A stretch of 64,000 nucleotides of DNA from an uncultured Prevotella sp. (GTDB taxonomy: Bacteria > Bacteroidota > Bacteroidia > Bacteroidales > Bacteroidaceae): assembly GCA_900315835.1 (NCBI GenBank), contig ONAR01000019.1, forward strand, positions 40,337-104,336, given 5' to 3'. Both the position numbers and the translations under genes were made by a program. The notes beneath the pieces are model-generated. The model made no database searches. It was not told the origin of the DNA and saw only the letters and a list, made by a program, of their open reading frames with translations. This document shows, one piece after another, positions 52,073-60,551 of the stretch. Each line of letters begins with the position of its first letter. The first letter of the stretch is position 1.

Positions 52073-52150
52073 TGTTTTTGTAAAAGAATCGTGTTCATGA
52101 GCTCTCTTCTCTGTTTTTGTAAAAGAATCGTGTTCATGAGCTCTCTTCTC
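52073..52150. repeat. Perfect 39-bp tandem duplication
   Basis: Two identical copies (52073-52111, 52112-52150) beginning TGTTTTTGTAAAAGAATCGT. A 72-codon minus-strand frame crossing it is judged a repeat artefact. The duplication ends 26 bp before the nadD stop. Confidence 0.88.
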
Positions 52151-52175
52151 CAAATACGGGGTTGATCCAATGCGC

Positions 52176-52769
52176 CTATCCGTGCCACGGGAAATATCCA
52201 TTGCGCCGATTGTAGTAGCGTTTCACCAGCGATTCGATGGGCGGTGGCACCAGCCCCGCGATGTCCTCACCGGCTTTCACCCGCCGTCTGACCTCGGTGC
52301 TGCTGACGGGATAGAGCGGGGTGTCGACCAAACGGACACCCTCGGGCAGCGGCTGCGTGATGGCATAGCCCTCGCGGGGATAGACGATGATGGGGTAATG
52401 GGCAAGGATGAAGTCGGGGCGCGCCCAACGGTCGAAGGCGAGCCAGTTGTCGGCGCCGATGATGAGGGCGAAACGGCGGTCGGGGTAGTCGGCCGACAAC
52501 TGCTGCAGCGTGCTCCAGGTGTAGGAAGGCTTGGGCAGGTGGAACTCGTAGTCGGAGGCGACGAGTCCCTCCTCCCCTACCAGCGCCTGCCGCGCCAGCT
52601 CGAGGCGCTTCGTGTCGTCGAGCAGGTCGGAGGCGGCGCGCTTGAAGGGGTTGAGCGGCGACACCATGAACCACACCTCATCCAACGCGGCGGCCTGACG
52701 GATCTGCCGCGCCAACTGGATGTGGCCAACGTGGATGGGATTGAAGCTCCCGCCGAAGATGCCAATCAT
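52176..52769 (-). CDS. nadD: Nicotinate-nucleotide adenylyltransferase
   Basis: A 197-residue NAD biosynthesis enzyme that adenylates nicotinate mononucleotide. The nucleotidyltransferase signature is GIFGGSFNPIHVGHIQLA, and the C-terminal SSTEVRRR motif is present. It follows gmk by 6 bp and is last in the yicC-gmk-nadD run. Confidence 0.95.
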   Translation of the reverse strand: MIGIFGGSFNPIHVGHIQLARQIRQAAALDEVWFMVSPLNPFKRAASDLLDDTKRLELARQALVGEEGLVASDYEFHLPKPSYTWSTLQQLSADYPDRRFALIIGADNWLAFDRWARPDFILAHYPIIVYPREGYAITQPLPEGVRLVDTPLYPVSSTEVRRRVKAGEDIAGLVPPPIESLVKRYYNRRNGYFPWHG

Positions 52770-52775
52770 CGGGCA

Positions 52776-53384
52776 CTACCGCTTAAGGAAGTCCTCAACC
52801 AGACGCAGCGTCTCGGCCTCAGCCGTGGCAAGGTCGTCGTTGACGACGATATGGTCGAACTTGTCGGCGAAGGTCAGCTCGTAGGAGGCCTTGGCCAACC
52901 GCTGTTCGATGACCTCGGGGGCATCGGTGGCGCGACCGACGAGGCGGCGGCGCAGCTCCTCTACCGATGGCGGTTGGACGAAGATGCTCAGCGCACGGTC
53001 GCCATAGTGCTGTTTGATGTTGCAGCCGCCTTTGACGTCGACGTCGAACACAACATTCTCGCCTCTGTCGGTCTGCGTCTCCACCTGCGACTTCAGCGTA
53101 CCATAGAAGCGGCCGGGGTAGACCTCCTCGTATTCGAGAAACTCATTGGCGGCAATCTTCTGTCGGAACTCGTCCTCGCTGAGAAACAGATACTCGACGC
53201 CGTTGCGCTCGGTGCCGCGTGGTGCCCGCGTCGTTGCGCTCACTGAGAAAGCCAGCCGCAGTTCAGGGTGCTCACGCATGAGCCATCCGACAATCGTCGA
53301 TTTCCCGCTGCCGGAGGGAGCGGAGAAAATTAAAAGACGGCCGCGCTCAGCGGCCGATTGCTGATGCTGAGAGATATCAGTCAT
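52776..53384 (-). CDS. gmk: Guanylate kinase
   Basis: A 202-residue kinase phosphorylating GMP to GDP. The P-loop is SAPSGSGKST (residues 20-29); GMP-binding segments are TTRAPRGTERNGVEY and EYEEVYPGRFYGT. Position between yicC and nadD is common in Bacteroidota. Confidence 0.96.
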   Translation of the reverse strand: MTDISQHQQSAAERGRLLIFSAPSGSGKSTIVGWLMREHPELRLAFSVSATTRAPRGTERNGVEYLFLSEDEFRQKIAANEFLEYEEVYPGRFYGTLKSQVETQTDRGENVVFDVDVKGGCNIKQHYGDRALSIFVQPPSVEELRRRLVGRATDAPEVIEQRLAKASYELTFADKFDHIVVNDDLATAEAETLRLVEDFLKR

Positions 53385-53404
53385 TGGTGATGGGGGTTGT
53401 TTAT

Positions 53405-53440
53405 GGGGTGAATGGGGTTTATGGGGTGAATGGGGCGGAT
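53405..53440. repeat. Two 18-bp G-rich repeats
   Basis: GGGGTGAATGGGGTTTAT and GGGGTGAATGGGGCGGAT, between gmk and yicC. They are the same repeat type as at 40816-40851, shifted in phase. Confidence 0.75.
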
Positions 53441-53478
53441 GGGGGCCGCTGCACAGCAGCGGCTTACAGAACCCAAAA

Positions 53479-54354
53479 TTACAGTGCGTTCAGCACCTGT
53501 TCCTTGATCTGCTCGAGCTCGTCCTTCATCTTGACGACGATGTTCTGCATCTCGGCCTGGTTGCTCTTCGAGCCGGTGGTGTTGATCTCACGGCCCATCT
53601 CCTGGGCGATGAAGCCGAGCTTCTTGCCATTAGGCTGGTTCTCAGCCATCGTCTCGCGGAAGTACTTCAGGTGGTTGGCCAGACGCTGCTTCTCCTCACT
53701 GATGTCGAGCTTCTCGATGTAATAGATGAGCTCCTGCTCGAGGCGGTTCTTATCGTACTCCACCTCAGGAATCTGCTGCAGACCCTTGACGATGGTCTCG
53801 CGTATCTTTGGCACGCGGCTCTTCTCGTAAGGTTCGATGCTGTGGAGCAGTGCCTCGATGTTGTCCACCTTCTCGTTGAATTTCTTCTCCAGTGCGGCAC
53901 CCTCCTGACGGCGGAAGGCGATGAGCGCGTCGAGGGCCTGATGGATGGCTTTCTGTACGAGCACCCACTCCTCGTCAGTGAGTTCCTCGGTGTCGGTCTT
54001 CGTCGTCACATCGGGCAGGCGCAGCAACGTATTGAACCAGTCCTGCGGCTCGGGTATGCCGTTTTTGGCGGCGATGTCCTTCAGTTGTTTATAGTAGTCG
54101 GCCACCAGCGCGCCATTGATGGGCGTGGCATCGACAACGGTGTCTTTCTCAATCCAAATGGCAAAGTCCACCTTGCCCCTGACCAGCGCCTTGGCGATTA
54201 TCTGACGAATCTCCATCTCCTTCTCACGATACAATGGTGCGATGCGTGTGGAGAGGTCGAGGGCTTTGCTGTTGAGCGATTTAACCTCAACATTGATCTT
54301 CTTCTCTTTGTAGGCCACGACAGCCTTGCCGTAGCCCGTCATTGACAGTATCAT
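53479..54354 (-). CDS. YicC family endoribonuclease
   Basis: A 291-residue YicC-like protein. MILSMTGYGKAVV at 54354 is chosen because SMTGYG is the family's invariant start; the longer frame is upstream DNA. The C-terminal DUF1732 part shows RLANHLKYFRETM and EMGREINTTGSKSNQ. YicC of E. coli has RNA-degrading activity. A TACTTTTG box (54377-54384, minus) probably belongs to its promoter, shared with divergent tsaB. Confidence 0.92.
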   Translation of the reverse strand: MILSMTGYGKAVVAYKEKKINVEVKSLNSKALDLSTRIAPLYREKEMEIRQIIAKALVRGKVDFAIWIEKDTVVDATPINGALVADYYKQLKDIAAKNGIPEPQDWFNTLLRLPDVTTKTDTEELTDEEWVLVQKAIHQALDALIAFRRQEGAALEKKFNEKVDNIEALLHSIEPYEKSRVPKIRETIVKGLQQIPEVEYDKNRLEQELIYYIEKLDISEEKQRLANHLKYFRETMAENQPNGKKLGFIAQEMGREINTTGSKSNQAEMQNIVVKMKDELEQIKEQVLNAL

Positions 54355-54406
54355 AGTTATATGAGTTAAATTTCTGCAAAAGTACAAAAATTGGGGGAAA
54401 AAGAGG

Positions 54407-54414
54407 TAAATTTG
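54407..54414 (+). promoter_or_regulatory. -7 box of the tsaB operon
   Basis: TAAATTTG, 38 bases before the tsaB ATG. A TTG at the usual distance is not evident, so only the -7 element is listed. It would serve tsaB, the DUF4290 gene, murA, rimM, dxr and possibly rseP. Confidence 0.5.
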
Positions 54415-54452
54415 CACTTTATTAAGATAAGATTAGAAGCTAAAAAGATATT

Positions 54453-55145
54453 ATGGCTTGTATATTGAATATTGACACGAGCACCAACGTGTGCTCAGTT
54501 GCCGTGAGCCAGGACGGTGCCGTCATCTTTGAGAAAGAAGACCACAGCGGCCCCAATCATGCCGAGCGGCTTGGCTCGTTTATCGACGAAGCACTTTCAT
54601 TTACCGACAACCACGCCATTCCCTTCGACGCCGTGGCCGTGAGCTGTGGCCCGGGATCGTATACCGGACTGCGTATCGGTGTGTCGATGGCCAAAGGCAT
54701 CTGCTATGGCCGTGGCTTGAAGCTCATCGGCGTACCGACGCTCGAGCTGCTCTGCGTGCCGGTACTGCTCGATGAAATGGTGACCGAAGACGACGCCCTA
54801 CTCTGCCCCATGCTCGACGCACGCCGCATGGAGGTCTATGCGCAGCTCTTCGACCGCGCGCTCCACGAGGTGAGACCCATCCACGCCGACGTGGTGGAGG
54901 CCGACACCTACAACGAATACCTCGACCAGCACCCCGTGTATTTCTTCGGCAACGGTGCGGCCAAATGCCAGCAGGTCATCACCCACCCCAACGCCCACTT
55001 CATCACCGGCATCGAACCGCTGGCCAAGAACATGATGCCGCTGGCCGAGCGACGCATGGCGCAGCAGAAGTTTGAGGATGTGGCCTACTTCGTGCCGTTC
55101 TATCTGAAGAACTTTGTGGCAAAGCTGCCACGCAAATTACTTTAA
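54453..55145 (+). CDS. tsaB: tRNA threonylcarbamoyladenosine biosynthesis protein TsaB
   Basis: A 230-residue ASKHA-fold protein that partners TsaD in making the t6A modification of tRNA. MACILNIDTSTNVCSVA and the AVSCGPGSYTGLRIGVSMAKG signature are clear. It opens the plus-strand housekeeping cluster, 24 bp before the DUF4290 gene. Confidence 0.95.
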   Translation: MACILNIDTSTNVCSVAVSQDGAVIFEKEDHSGPNHAERLGSFIDEALSFTDNHAIPFDAVAVSCGPGSYTGLRIGVSMAKGICYGRGLKLIGVPTLELLCVPVLLDEMVTEDDALLCPMLDARRMEVYAQLFDRALHEVRPIHADVVEADTYNEYLDQHPVYFFGNGAAKCQQVITHPNAHFITGIEPLAKNMMPLAERRMAQQKFEDVAYFVPFYLKNFVAKLPRKLL

Positions 55146-55169
55146 CACGACAACACCCAACCAACAACT

Positions 55170-55787
55170 ATGAATATCAAAGGATTGGACTATAACTCCC
55201 AGCGCGAGCGCCTCGTGTTGCCGGAATACGGCCGCGAAGTGCAGAAAATGGTGGACTATTGCATGACGCTCCCCACGAAAGCCCAGCGCCAGCGCTGCGC
55301 CAACACCATCATCAAGACGATGGAGATCATGACGCCGCACGTGCGCGACAATGCCGGCTACAGGCAGAAGCTGTGGGACCAGCTGGCCGAGATGAGCAAT
55401 TTCAAGCTCGACATCGACTGGCCGATTGACATCACGCAGGCCCAGCAGATAAAGCAGAAGCCACAGCCCATCAAATACCCCGCTACCCAGCTGCGCAGCC
55501 GCACCTACGGCAAGTTGCTGATGGATATCTTTGAGAAACTTAAGCAGATGCCGCCCTGCAAGGAGCGCGACGAACTCACCGCATCGGCAGCCAACCAGAT
55601 GAAGCGCGACCTCGTGCAGTGGGGCCACGTGGGCGACGACGAGAAGATTGCCGACGACCTGGCGCGCTACACCGACGGCGTCATCCAGCTCGACCTGAAG
55701 CGCTTCCGTTTTGCCAAGGTGGACGTGCGCGCACTCAATGCCGCCAAAAACGGCAACCCCAAAGGAAAGAAAAGAAGAAAGCGTTAA
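55170..55787 (+). CDS. DUF4290 family protein
   Basis: A 205-residue protein found only in Bacteroidota, with the typical opening GLDYNSQRERLVLPEYGREVQ. It is charged, with a lysine/arginine-rich C-terminus (NPKGKKRRKR) that suggests nucleic acid or ribosome contact. Function unknown. It precedes murA by 3 bp. Confidence 0.9.
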   Translation: MNIKGLDYNSQRERLVLPEYGREVQKMVDYCMTLPTKAQRQRCANTIIKTMEIMTPHVRDNAGYRQKLWDQLAEMSNFKLDIDWPIDITQAQQIKQKPQPIKYPATQLRSRTYGKLLMDIFEKLKQMPPCKERDELTASAANQMKRDLVQWGHVGDDEKIADDLARYTDGVIQLDLKRFRFAKVDVRALNAAKNGNPKGKKRRKR

Positions 55788-55790
55788 GCC

Positions 55791-57095
55791 ATGGAGTCAT
55801 TCATCATTGAGGGCGGACACCCGTTGGAAGGCACCATCACACCGCAGGGCGCCAAGAACGAGGCCCTGCAGGTGATCAGCGCCACGCTGCTCACCAGCGA
55901 CCCCGTGCGCATCACCAACATCCCCGATATCCTCGACGTCAACAACCTCATCCGGCTGTTGCAGGACATCGGCGTGAAGGTCACCAAGCACTCTGCCCAC
56001 GACTACACCTTCCAGGCCGACGACATCAACCTCGACTACCTCAACAGCCGCGACTTCGTCAAGAAATGCGCGTCGCTGCGCGGTTCGGTGCTGATGATTG
56101 GGCCGCTGCTCGGCCGTTTCGGCAAGGCAACCGTTGCCAAGCCCGGCGGCGACAAGATAGGGCGGCGGCGCCTCGACACCCATTTCCTCGGCTTCAAGAA
56201 CCTTGGCGCCAAGTTCGTCCACGACGATGAGCAAGACGTCTACCACATCGAGGCCAAACGGCTGAAGGGCACCTACATGCTCCTCGACGAGGCTTCGGTC
56301 ACGGGTACGGCCAACATCATCATGGCCGCCGTCATGGCCACCGGCACCACCACCATCTACTACGCCGCCTGCGAGCCTTACATCCAGCAGCTCTGCCACC
56401 TGCTCAACCGCATGGGCGCCAACATCTCGGGCATTGGCAGCAACCTCATCACCATCATCGGCGTGGACCATCTCCACGGTGCCCGTCACCGCATTCTGCC
56501 CGACATGATTGAGGTGGGATCATTCATCGGCATGGGCGCCATGGTGGGCAACGGACTGCGCATCAAGGACGTGTCGCTGCGCAACCTCGGACCCATTCCC
56601 GACGCCTTCCGCCGCTTAGGCATCAAGGTGAAAGCCGACGGCGACGACCTCGTCGTACCCCATCAGGCTCACTATGTCGTCGACTCATTCCTTGACGGCA
56701 CCATCATGACGCTCTCCGACGCCCCCTGGCCCGGCCTGACGCCCGACCTGCTGTCGGTACTGCTCGTCGTGGCCACGCAAGCCCGCGGCACCGTGCTCAT
56801 CCATCAGAAGATGTTTGAGAGCCGACTGTTCTTCGTCGATAAGCTCATCGACATGGGTGCACAGATTATCCTCTGCGACCCCCACCGCGCCGTCGTCGTG
56901 GGTCAGGACCACCGCATCAAACTGAGAGCCGGCCGCATGACAAGCCCCGACATCCGTGCGGGTATCGCCCTGCTCATCGCAGCCATGAGCGCCGACGGCA
57001 CCAGCCGCATCGACAACATCGGGCAGATTGACCGCGGCTACGAGAACATCGAACAGCGGCTCAACCGCCTCGGCGCTAAGATACAGCGTGTATAG
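55791..57095 (+). CDS. murA: UDP-N-acetylglucosamine 1-carboxyvinyltransferase
   Basis: A 434-residue enzyme of the first committed step of peptidoglycan synthesis (enolpyruvyl transfer from PEP). KNEALQVISATLL near residue 22 carries the conserved Lys-Asn; the core loop is RFGKATVAKPGGDKIGRR. At the position of the usual active-site Cys (Cys115 in E. coli) this protein has Asp121, the same change that makes mycobacterial and chlamydial MurA insensitive to fosfomycin. Length is normal. Confidence 0.95.
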   Translation: MESFIIEGGHPLEGTITPQGAKNEALQVISATLLTSDPVRITNIPDILDVNNLIRLLQDIGVKVTKHSAHDYTFQADDINLDYLNSRDFVKKCASLRGSVLMIGPLLGRFGKATVAKPGGDKIGRRRLDTHFLGFKNLGAKFVHDDEQDVYHIEAKRLKGTYMLLDEASVTGTANIIMAAVMATGTTTIYYAACEPYIQQLCHLLNRMGANISGIGSNLITIIGVDHLHGARHRILPDMIEVGSFIGMGAMVGNGLRIKDVSLRNLGPIPDAFRRLGIKVKADGDDLVVPHQAHYVVDSFLDGTIMTLSDAPWPGLTPDLLSVLLVVATQARGTVLIHQKMFESRLFFVDKLIDMGAQIILCDPHRAVVVGQDHRIKLRAGRMTSPDIRAGIALLIAAMSADGTSRIDNIGQIDRGYENIEQRLNRLGAKIQRV

Positions 57096-57131
57096 CGGCC
57101 GCGAACGCAAACCAACCGTCAACGACAAGTC

Positions 57132-57698
57132 ATGACAGACCACCATAACCAACCATCCGCAGCCGTCAACCGGCCCGTTACCGAGGACGACATGTTCTGC
57201 ATCGGGCGCCTGGGCAAGCCCCACGGCGTAAGGGGCGAGCTGGGCTTCCAGTTCGACGACGACATCTTCGACCGCGTCGATGCCGACTACGTCTTCGTCA
57301 AGATTGACGGGTTGCTGGTGCCCTTCTTCATGGAGGAATACCGCTTCCGGTCCAATGAGACGGCCCTGATGAAGTTTGAGGGCATCGACGACGCCGACGC
57401 TGCCGCCGAGCTGACGGGCTGCGACGTGTTCTTCCCCCGTTCGATGGCCGACGACGCCCCCGACGACGAGGTATCGGTGGCCGAGATCATCGGCTACGAC
57501 GTCGTTGACGCCAACAGCGGTCAGCGCGTCGGCGCCATCACCCGCATAGACGACGCCACGATGAACACGCTCTTTGAGGTGGAGACGCCCGACGGACGAC
57601 TTGTCGACCTGCCTGCCAACGCCGAGCTGGTCAAGGACATCAGCCGCCAGACGCGCACCGTCACCCTCGTCATCCCCGACGGCGTAATGGATTTATAA
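57132..57698 (+). CDS. rimM: Ribosome maturation factor RimM
   Basis: A 188-residue protein that binds S19 and helps 30S head assembly. The N-terminal RimM domain shows IGRLGKPHGVRGELGFQ; the PRC-barrel part shows AEIIGYDVVDANSGQRVG. The first ~18 residues (MTDHHNQPSAAVNRPVTE) extend beyond the family core and may be untranslated. It is not beside trmD or rpsP as in many other bacteria. Confidence 0.93.
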   Translation: MTDHHNQPSAAVNRPVTEDDMFCIGRLGKPHGVRGELGFQFDDDIFDRVDADYVFVKIDGLLVPFFMEEYRFRSNETALMKFEGIDDADAAAELTGCDVFFPRSMADDAPDDEVSVAEIIGYDVVDANSGQRVGAITRIDDATMNTLFEVETPDGRLVDLPANAELVKDISRQTRTVTLVIPDGVMDL

Positions 57699-57708
57699 CT
57701 AACAGTTT

Positions 57709-58866
57709 ATGAAGAAACAACAGATATGCATCCTCGGCAGCACCGGCTCCATCGGAACGCAGGCGCTCGACATCATCGCGCAGCACCCCGACCGCTTCGA
57801 AGCCTACTGTCTGACTGCCAACAACAGCGTGGAGAAACTGGCGCAGCAAGCGCGGCAGTTCCACCCCGACTCGGTCGTCATCGCCAATGAGGCCCACTAC
57901 GACGAACTCAAGGCCCTGCTCAGCGACACCGACGTGAAGGTGTATGCCGGTCGGCAGGCGCTCAACGACGTCGTCAAGGCCGGCCCCATCGACACCGTAT
58001 TGGCCGCCATGGTGGGTTTCGCCGGACTCGAGCCGACCATCAACGCCATCAAGGCGCGCAAGAAGATTTGTCTGGCCAACAAGGAGACGCTCGTCGTAGC
58101 CGGTGAGCTCATCCTCAGTCTCGTGGCGCAGTACCACGTCAGTCTGCTGCCCGTCGACTCCGAGCACAGCGCCATCTTCCAGAGCCTCGTCGGCGAGGAT
58201 ATGAACGAGGTCGACAAGATACTGCTCACCTGCTCTGGCGGACCCTTCCGGCTCTACACCCACGAGCAGCTCGAGCACGTCACCGCAGCTGATGCCCTGA
58301 AGCATCCCACATGGACGATGGGCGCGAAGATCACCATCGACTCGGCCTCGCTCATGAACAAGGGCTTCGAGGTGATGGAGGCCAAATGGCTGTTCGGCGT
58401 TCCCGCCGACCGCATCGAGGTGCTCATCCATCCCCAGTCAGTCGTCCACAGTGGCGTACAGTTCATGGACGGCGCGGTGAAGGCGCAGCTCGGCGTGCCC
58501 GACATGCGGCTGCCCATCCAGTATGCGTTCTCCTTCCCCGAGCGGCTGCCGCTGAAGAGCGACCGCCTCGACCTGTTTCAGACGCAGAAGCTGGAGTTCT
58601 TCAAGCCCGACATCGAGAAGTTCCGCTGTCTTGCCCTGGCTTATGAGGCCATCCACCGCGGCGGCAACATGCCCTGCATCCTCAATGCGGCCAATGAAGT
58701 GGCCAACCTCGCCTTCCGCAACAACCAATGCTCATTCCTCGGCATGGCCGACATCATTGAGCAGACGATGAAGCAGGCCACCTTCGACAGCCACCCCGAC
58801 CTCGACGTCTATCTGCAGACCGACCGTGAGGCAAGGGCCATTGCCAGCCAACTGGTCAAGGCTTAG
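57709..58866 (+). CDS. dxr: 1-deoxy-D-xylulose 5-phosphate reductoisomerase
   Basis: A 385-residue NADPH-dependent enzyme making methylerythritol 4-phosphate. The nucleotide motif ILGSTGSIGTQALDII, the metal site LLPVDSEHSAIFQ and the DSASLMNKGFEVMEAKWLF loop are intact. It follows rimM by 10 bp. Target of fosmidomycin in other species. Confidence 0.96.
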   Translation: MKKQQICILGSTGSIGTQALDIIAQHPDRFEAYCLTANNSVEKLAQQARQFHPDSVVIANEAHYDELKALLSDTDVKVYAGRQALNDVVKAGPIDTVLAAMVGFAGLEPTINAIKARKKICLANKETLVVAGELILSLVAQYHVSLLPVDSEHSAIFQSLVGEDMNEVDKILLTCSGGPFRLYTHEQLEHVTAADALKHPTWTMGAKITIDSASLMNKGFEVMEAKWLFGVPADRIEVLIHPQSVVHSGVQFMDGAVKAQLGVPDMRLPIQYAFSFPERLPLKSDRLDLFQTQKLEFFKPDIEKFRCLALAYEAIHRGGNMPCILNAANEVANLAFRNNQCSFLGMADIIEQTMKQATFDSHPDLDVYLQTDREARAIASQLVKA

Positions 58867-58900
58867 GTTACACCTTATTTATATTTAGCACAATCAAACA

Positions 58901-60391
58901 ATGGAAGTATTTCTTATAAAACTCTTACAGTTCATCCTTTCTATCTCGCTGCTGGTGCTGCTGCATGAGGGCGGCCACATGCTCGCCTCCAAGCTCTTCG
59001 GCGTGCGCGTGGAGAAGTTCTTCATCTTCTTCGACGTCAGCATCGGCAAGTGGAGCGGTAAGCTGTTCAGCTTCAAGCCGAAGAACAGCGAGACCGAATA
59101 CGGCATGGGCTGGCTGCCACTTGGCGGCTACTGCAAGATTGCGGGCATGATTGACGAGAGCATGGACACCGAGCAGATGAAACGCGACCCACAGCCGTGG
59201 GAGTTCCGTACGAAGCCGGCCTGGCAACGCCTCATCATCATGATTGGCGGCGTGACGGTCAACTTCATCCTCGCGCTGTTCATCTATTCCATGATTATGT
59301 TCCACTGGGGCGAGAGCTACGTGCGCGTGGCCGACATGACGCAGGGCATGGAGTTCAACAACGACGCCAAGAAGCTCGGCTTCCACGACCACGATATTCT
59401 GCTCGGCACCGACATCCGTGCGTTCAAGGACTTTAACGCCGATGTCTACCGCGACCTCTCCCACGCCAAATACGCCGACGTGCTGCGCGACGGCAAGCGC
59501 ATTCGTATCGCCCTGCCGGGCAACATCAACCTGCTCAACATGCTGAAGACCAAGCCGCAGTTCGTGCGTCCGTATATCGCTCCCGTGGTCGACTCCGTCC
59601 TCACGCGTATGCCGGTGGCCGACGGCAGCAGCGACTCCATCACGACGCCTGCCACCACCATGCACCTGCAAAAGGGCGACCGCATCGTGGCGGTCAACGG
59701 TAAGCGGGTCAACACCTACAACGCCTTTACCGATGAGATTGCCCTGCTCAGCGACAAGATGGAGAACGCCAAGACGAGCGCCGACAGCATGAAGCTGCGC
59801 AAGGTGACGCTCGTCGTGGCCAAGGCGGGTAGCGATGCGGCTAAGACCATTGCGGCCACCAACGCGGGCAGCGACTCGGCAAAGACCATTGCCGCCACCG
59901 GCCTCGACACGCTGAGCTGCGTGTTGACGCCCGACTTGAAGGTGGGCTTTGTCACAGCCGACGTCGGCAAGCTCTATAAGGTGACCCACGTGGAATACGG
60001 CTTCTTCAAGAGCTTCCCCGCCGGCATACGCTATGGCTGTGACGTGTTGGCCGGCTATGTGAGCGACATGCAATACGTCTTCACGGCTGACGGTGCGAAG
60101 AGCCTCGGCGGTTTCGGCGCCATCGGCTCCCTGTTCCCCAGCACGTGGAACTGGTATATGTTCTGGAAGATGACGGCTTTCCTCAGCATCATCCTCGCCT
60201 TCATGAACATTCTGCCTATCCCCGCCCTCGACGGTGGCCACGTATTGTTCCTCCTCTACGAAATCATCGCCCGCCGCAAGCCGTCGGAGAAATTCATGAT
60301 TCGCGCCGAGTACATCGGCATCACCATCCTCATCCTGCTAATGGTCGTCGCCAACCTCAACGACATCCTGCGGTGGATTGGGGTGATGTAG
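58901..60391 (+). CDS. rseP: RIP metalloprotease RseP
   Basis: A 496-residue site-2 protease. The zinc site HEGGH is in the first helix (about residue 25) and the second motif is LPIPALDGGH near the C-terminus; about four membrane helices flank two PDZ-like segments. The protein is somewhat long for the family, mostly because of an Ala-rich insert at about residues 309-334 in the PDZ region. It may act on anti-sigma factors. It follows dxr by 34 bp and ends the cluster before a strong terminator. Confidence 0.94.
   Translation: MEVFLIKLLQFILSISLLVLLHEGGHMLASKLFGVRVEKFFIFFDVSIGKWSGKLFSFKPKNSETEYGMGWLPLGGYCKIAGMIDESMDTEQMKRDPQPWEFRTKPAWQRLIIMIGGVTVNFILALFIYSMIMFHWGESYVRVADMTQGMEFNNDAKKLGFHDHDILLGTDIRAFKDFNADVYRDLSHAKYADVLRDGKRIRIALPGNINLLNMLKTKPQFVRPYIAPVVDSVLTRMPVADGSSDSITTPATTMHLQKGDRIVAVNGKRVNTYNAFTDEIALLSDKMENAKTSADSMKLRKVTLVVAKAGSDAAKTIAATNAGSDSAKTIAATGLDTLSCVLTPDLKVGFVTADVGKLYKVTHVEYGFFKSFPAGIRYGCDVLAGYVSDMQYVFTADGAKSLGGFGAIGSLFPSTWNWYMFWKMTAFLSIILAFMNILPIPALDGGHVLFLLYEIIARRKPSEKFMIRAEYIGITILILLMVVANLNDILRWIGVM
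59825..59902. repeat. 39-bp in-frame duplication inside rseP
   Basis: Two 39-bp units coding for AGSDAAKTIAATN and AGSDSAKTIAATG. They differ at several synonymous or near-synonymous sites, so the event is not very recent. Confidence 0.85.
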
Positions 60392-60487
60392 AGCCTCTCC
60401 CCAGCCATCCCCAAAGGGGAGGGTGCCTCACCCCGCAGAGAGTTTCTTTCGTATGAACAAACAGATATTGGGTAAACCTTTATAACT

Positions 60488-60528
60488 ATAATCCCCGGCT
60501 CACGCATTAGTCATGAGCCGGGGATTAT
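60488..60528. terminator. Bidirectional terminator between rseP and fructokinase
   Basis: A perfect 15-bp stem (60488-60502 with 60514-60528) with an 11-base loop. It is GC-rich at the centre and AT at the base, between two convergent genes. Confidence 0.85.
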
Positions 60529-60551
60529 CAATATATCAATACTGCGAAAAC

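Noticed and set aside
51983-52201. 72-codon minus-strand frame with a repeated 13-residue block
   Set aside because: The block is the 39-bp DNA duplication translated; the frame also overlaps the end of nadD and the inverted repeat.
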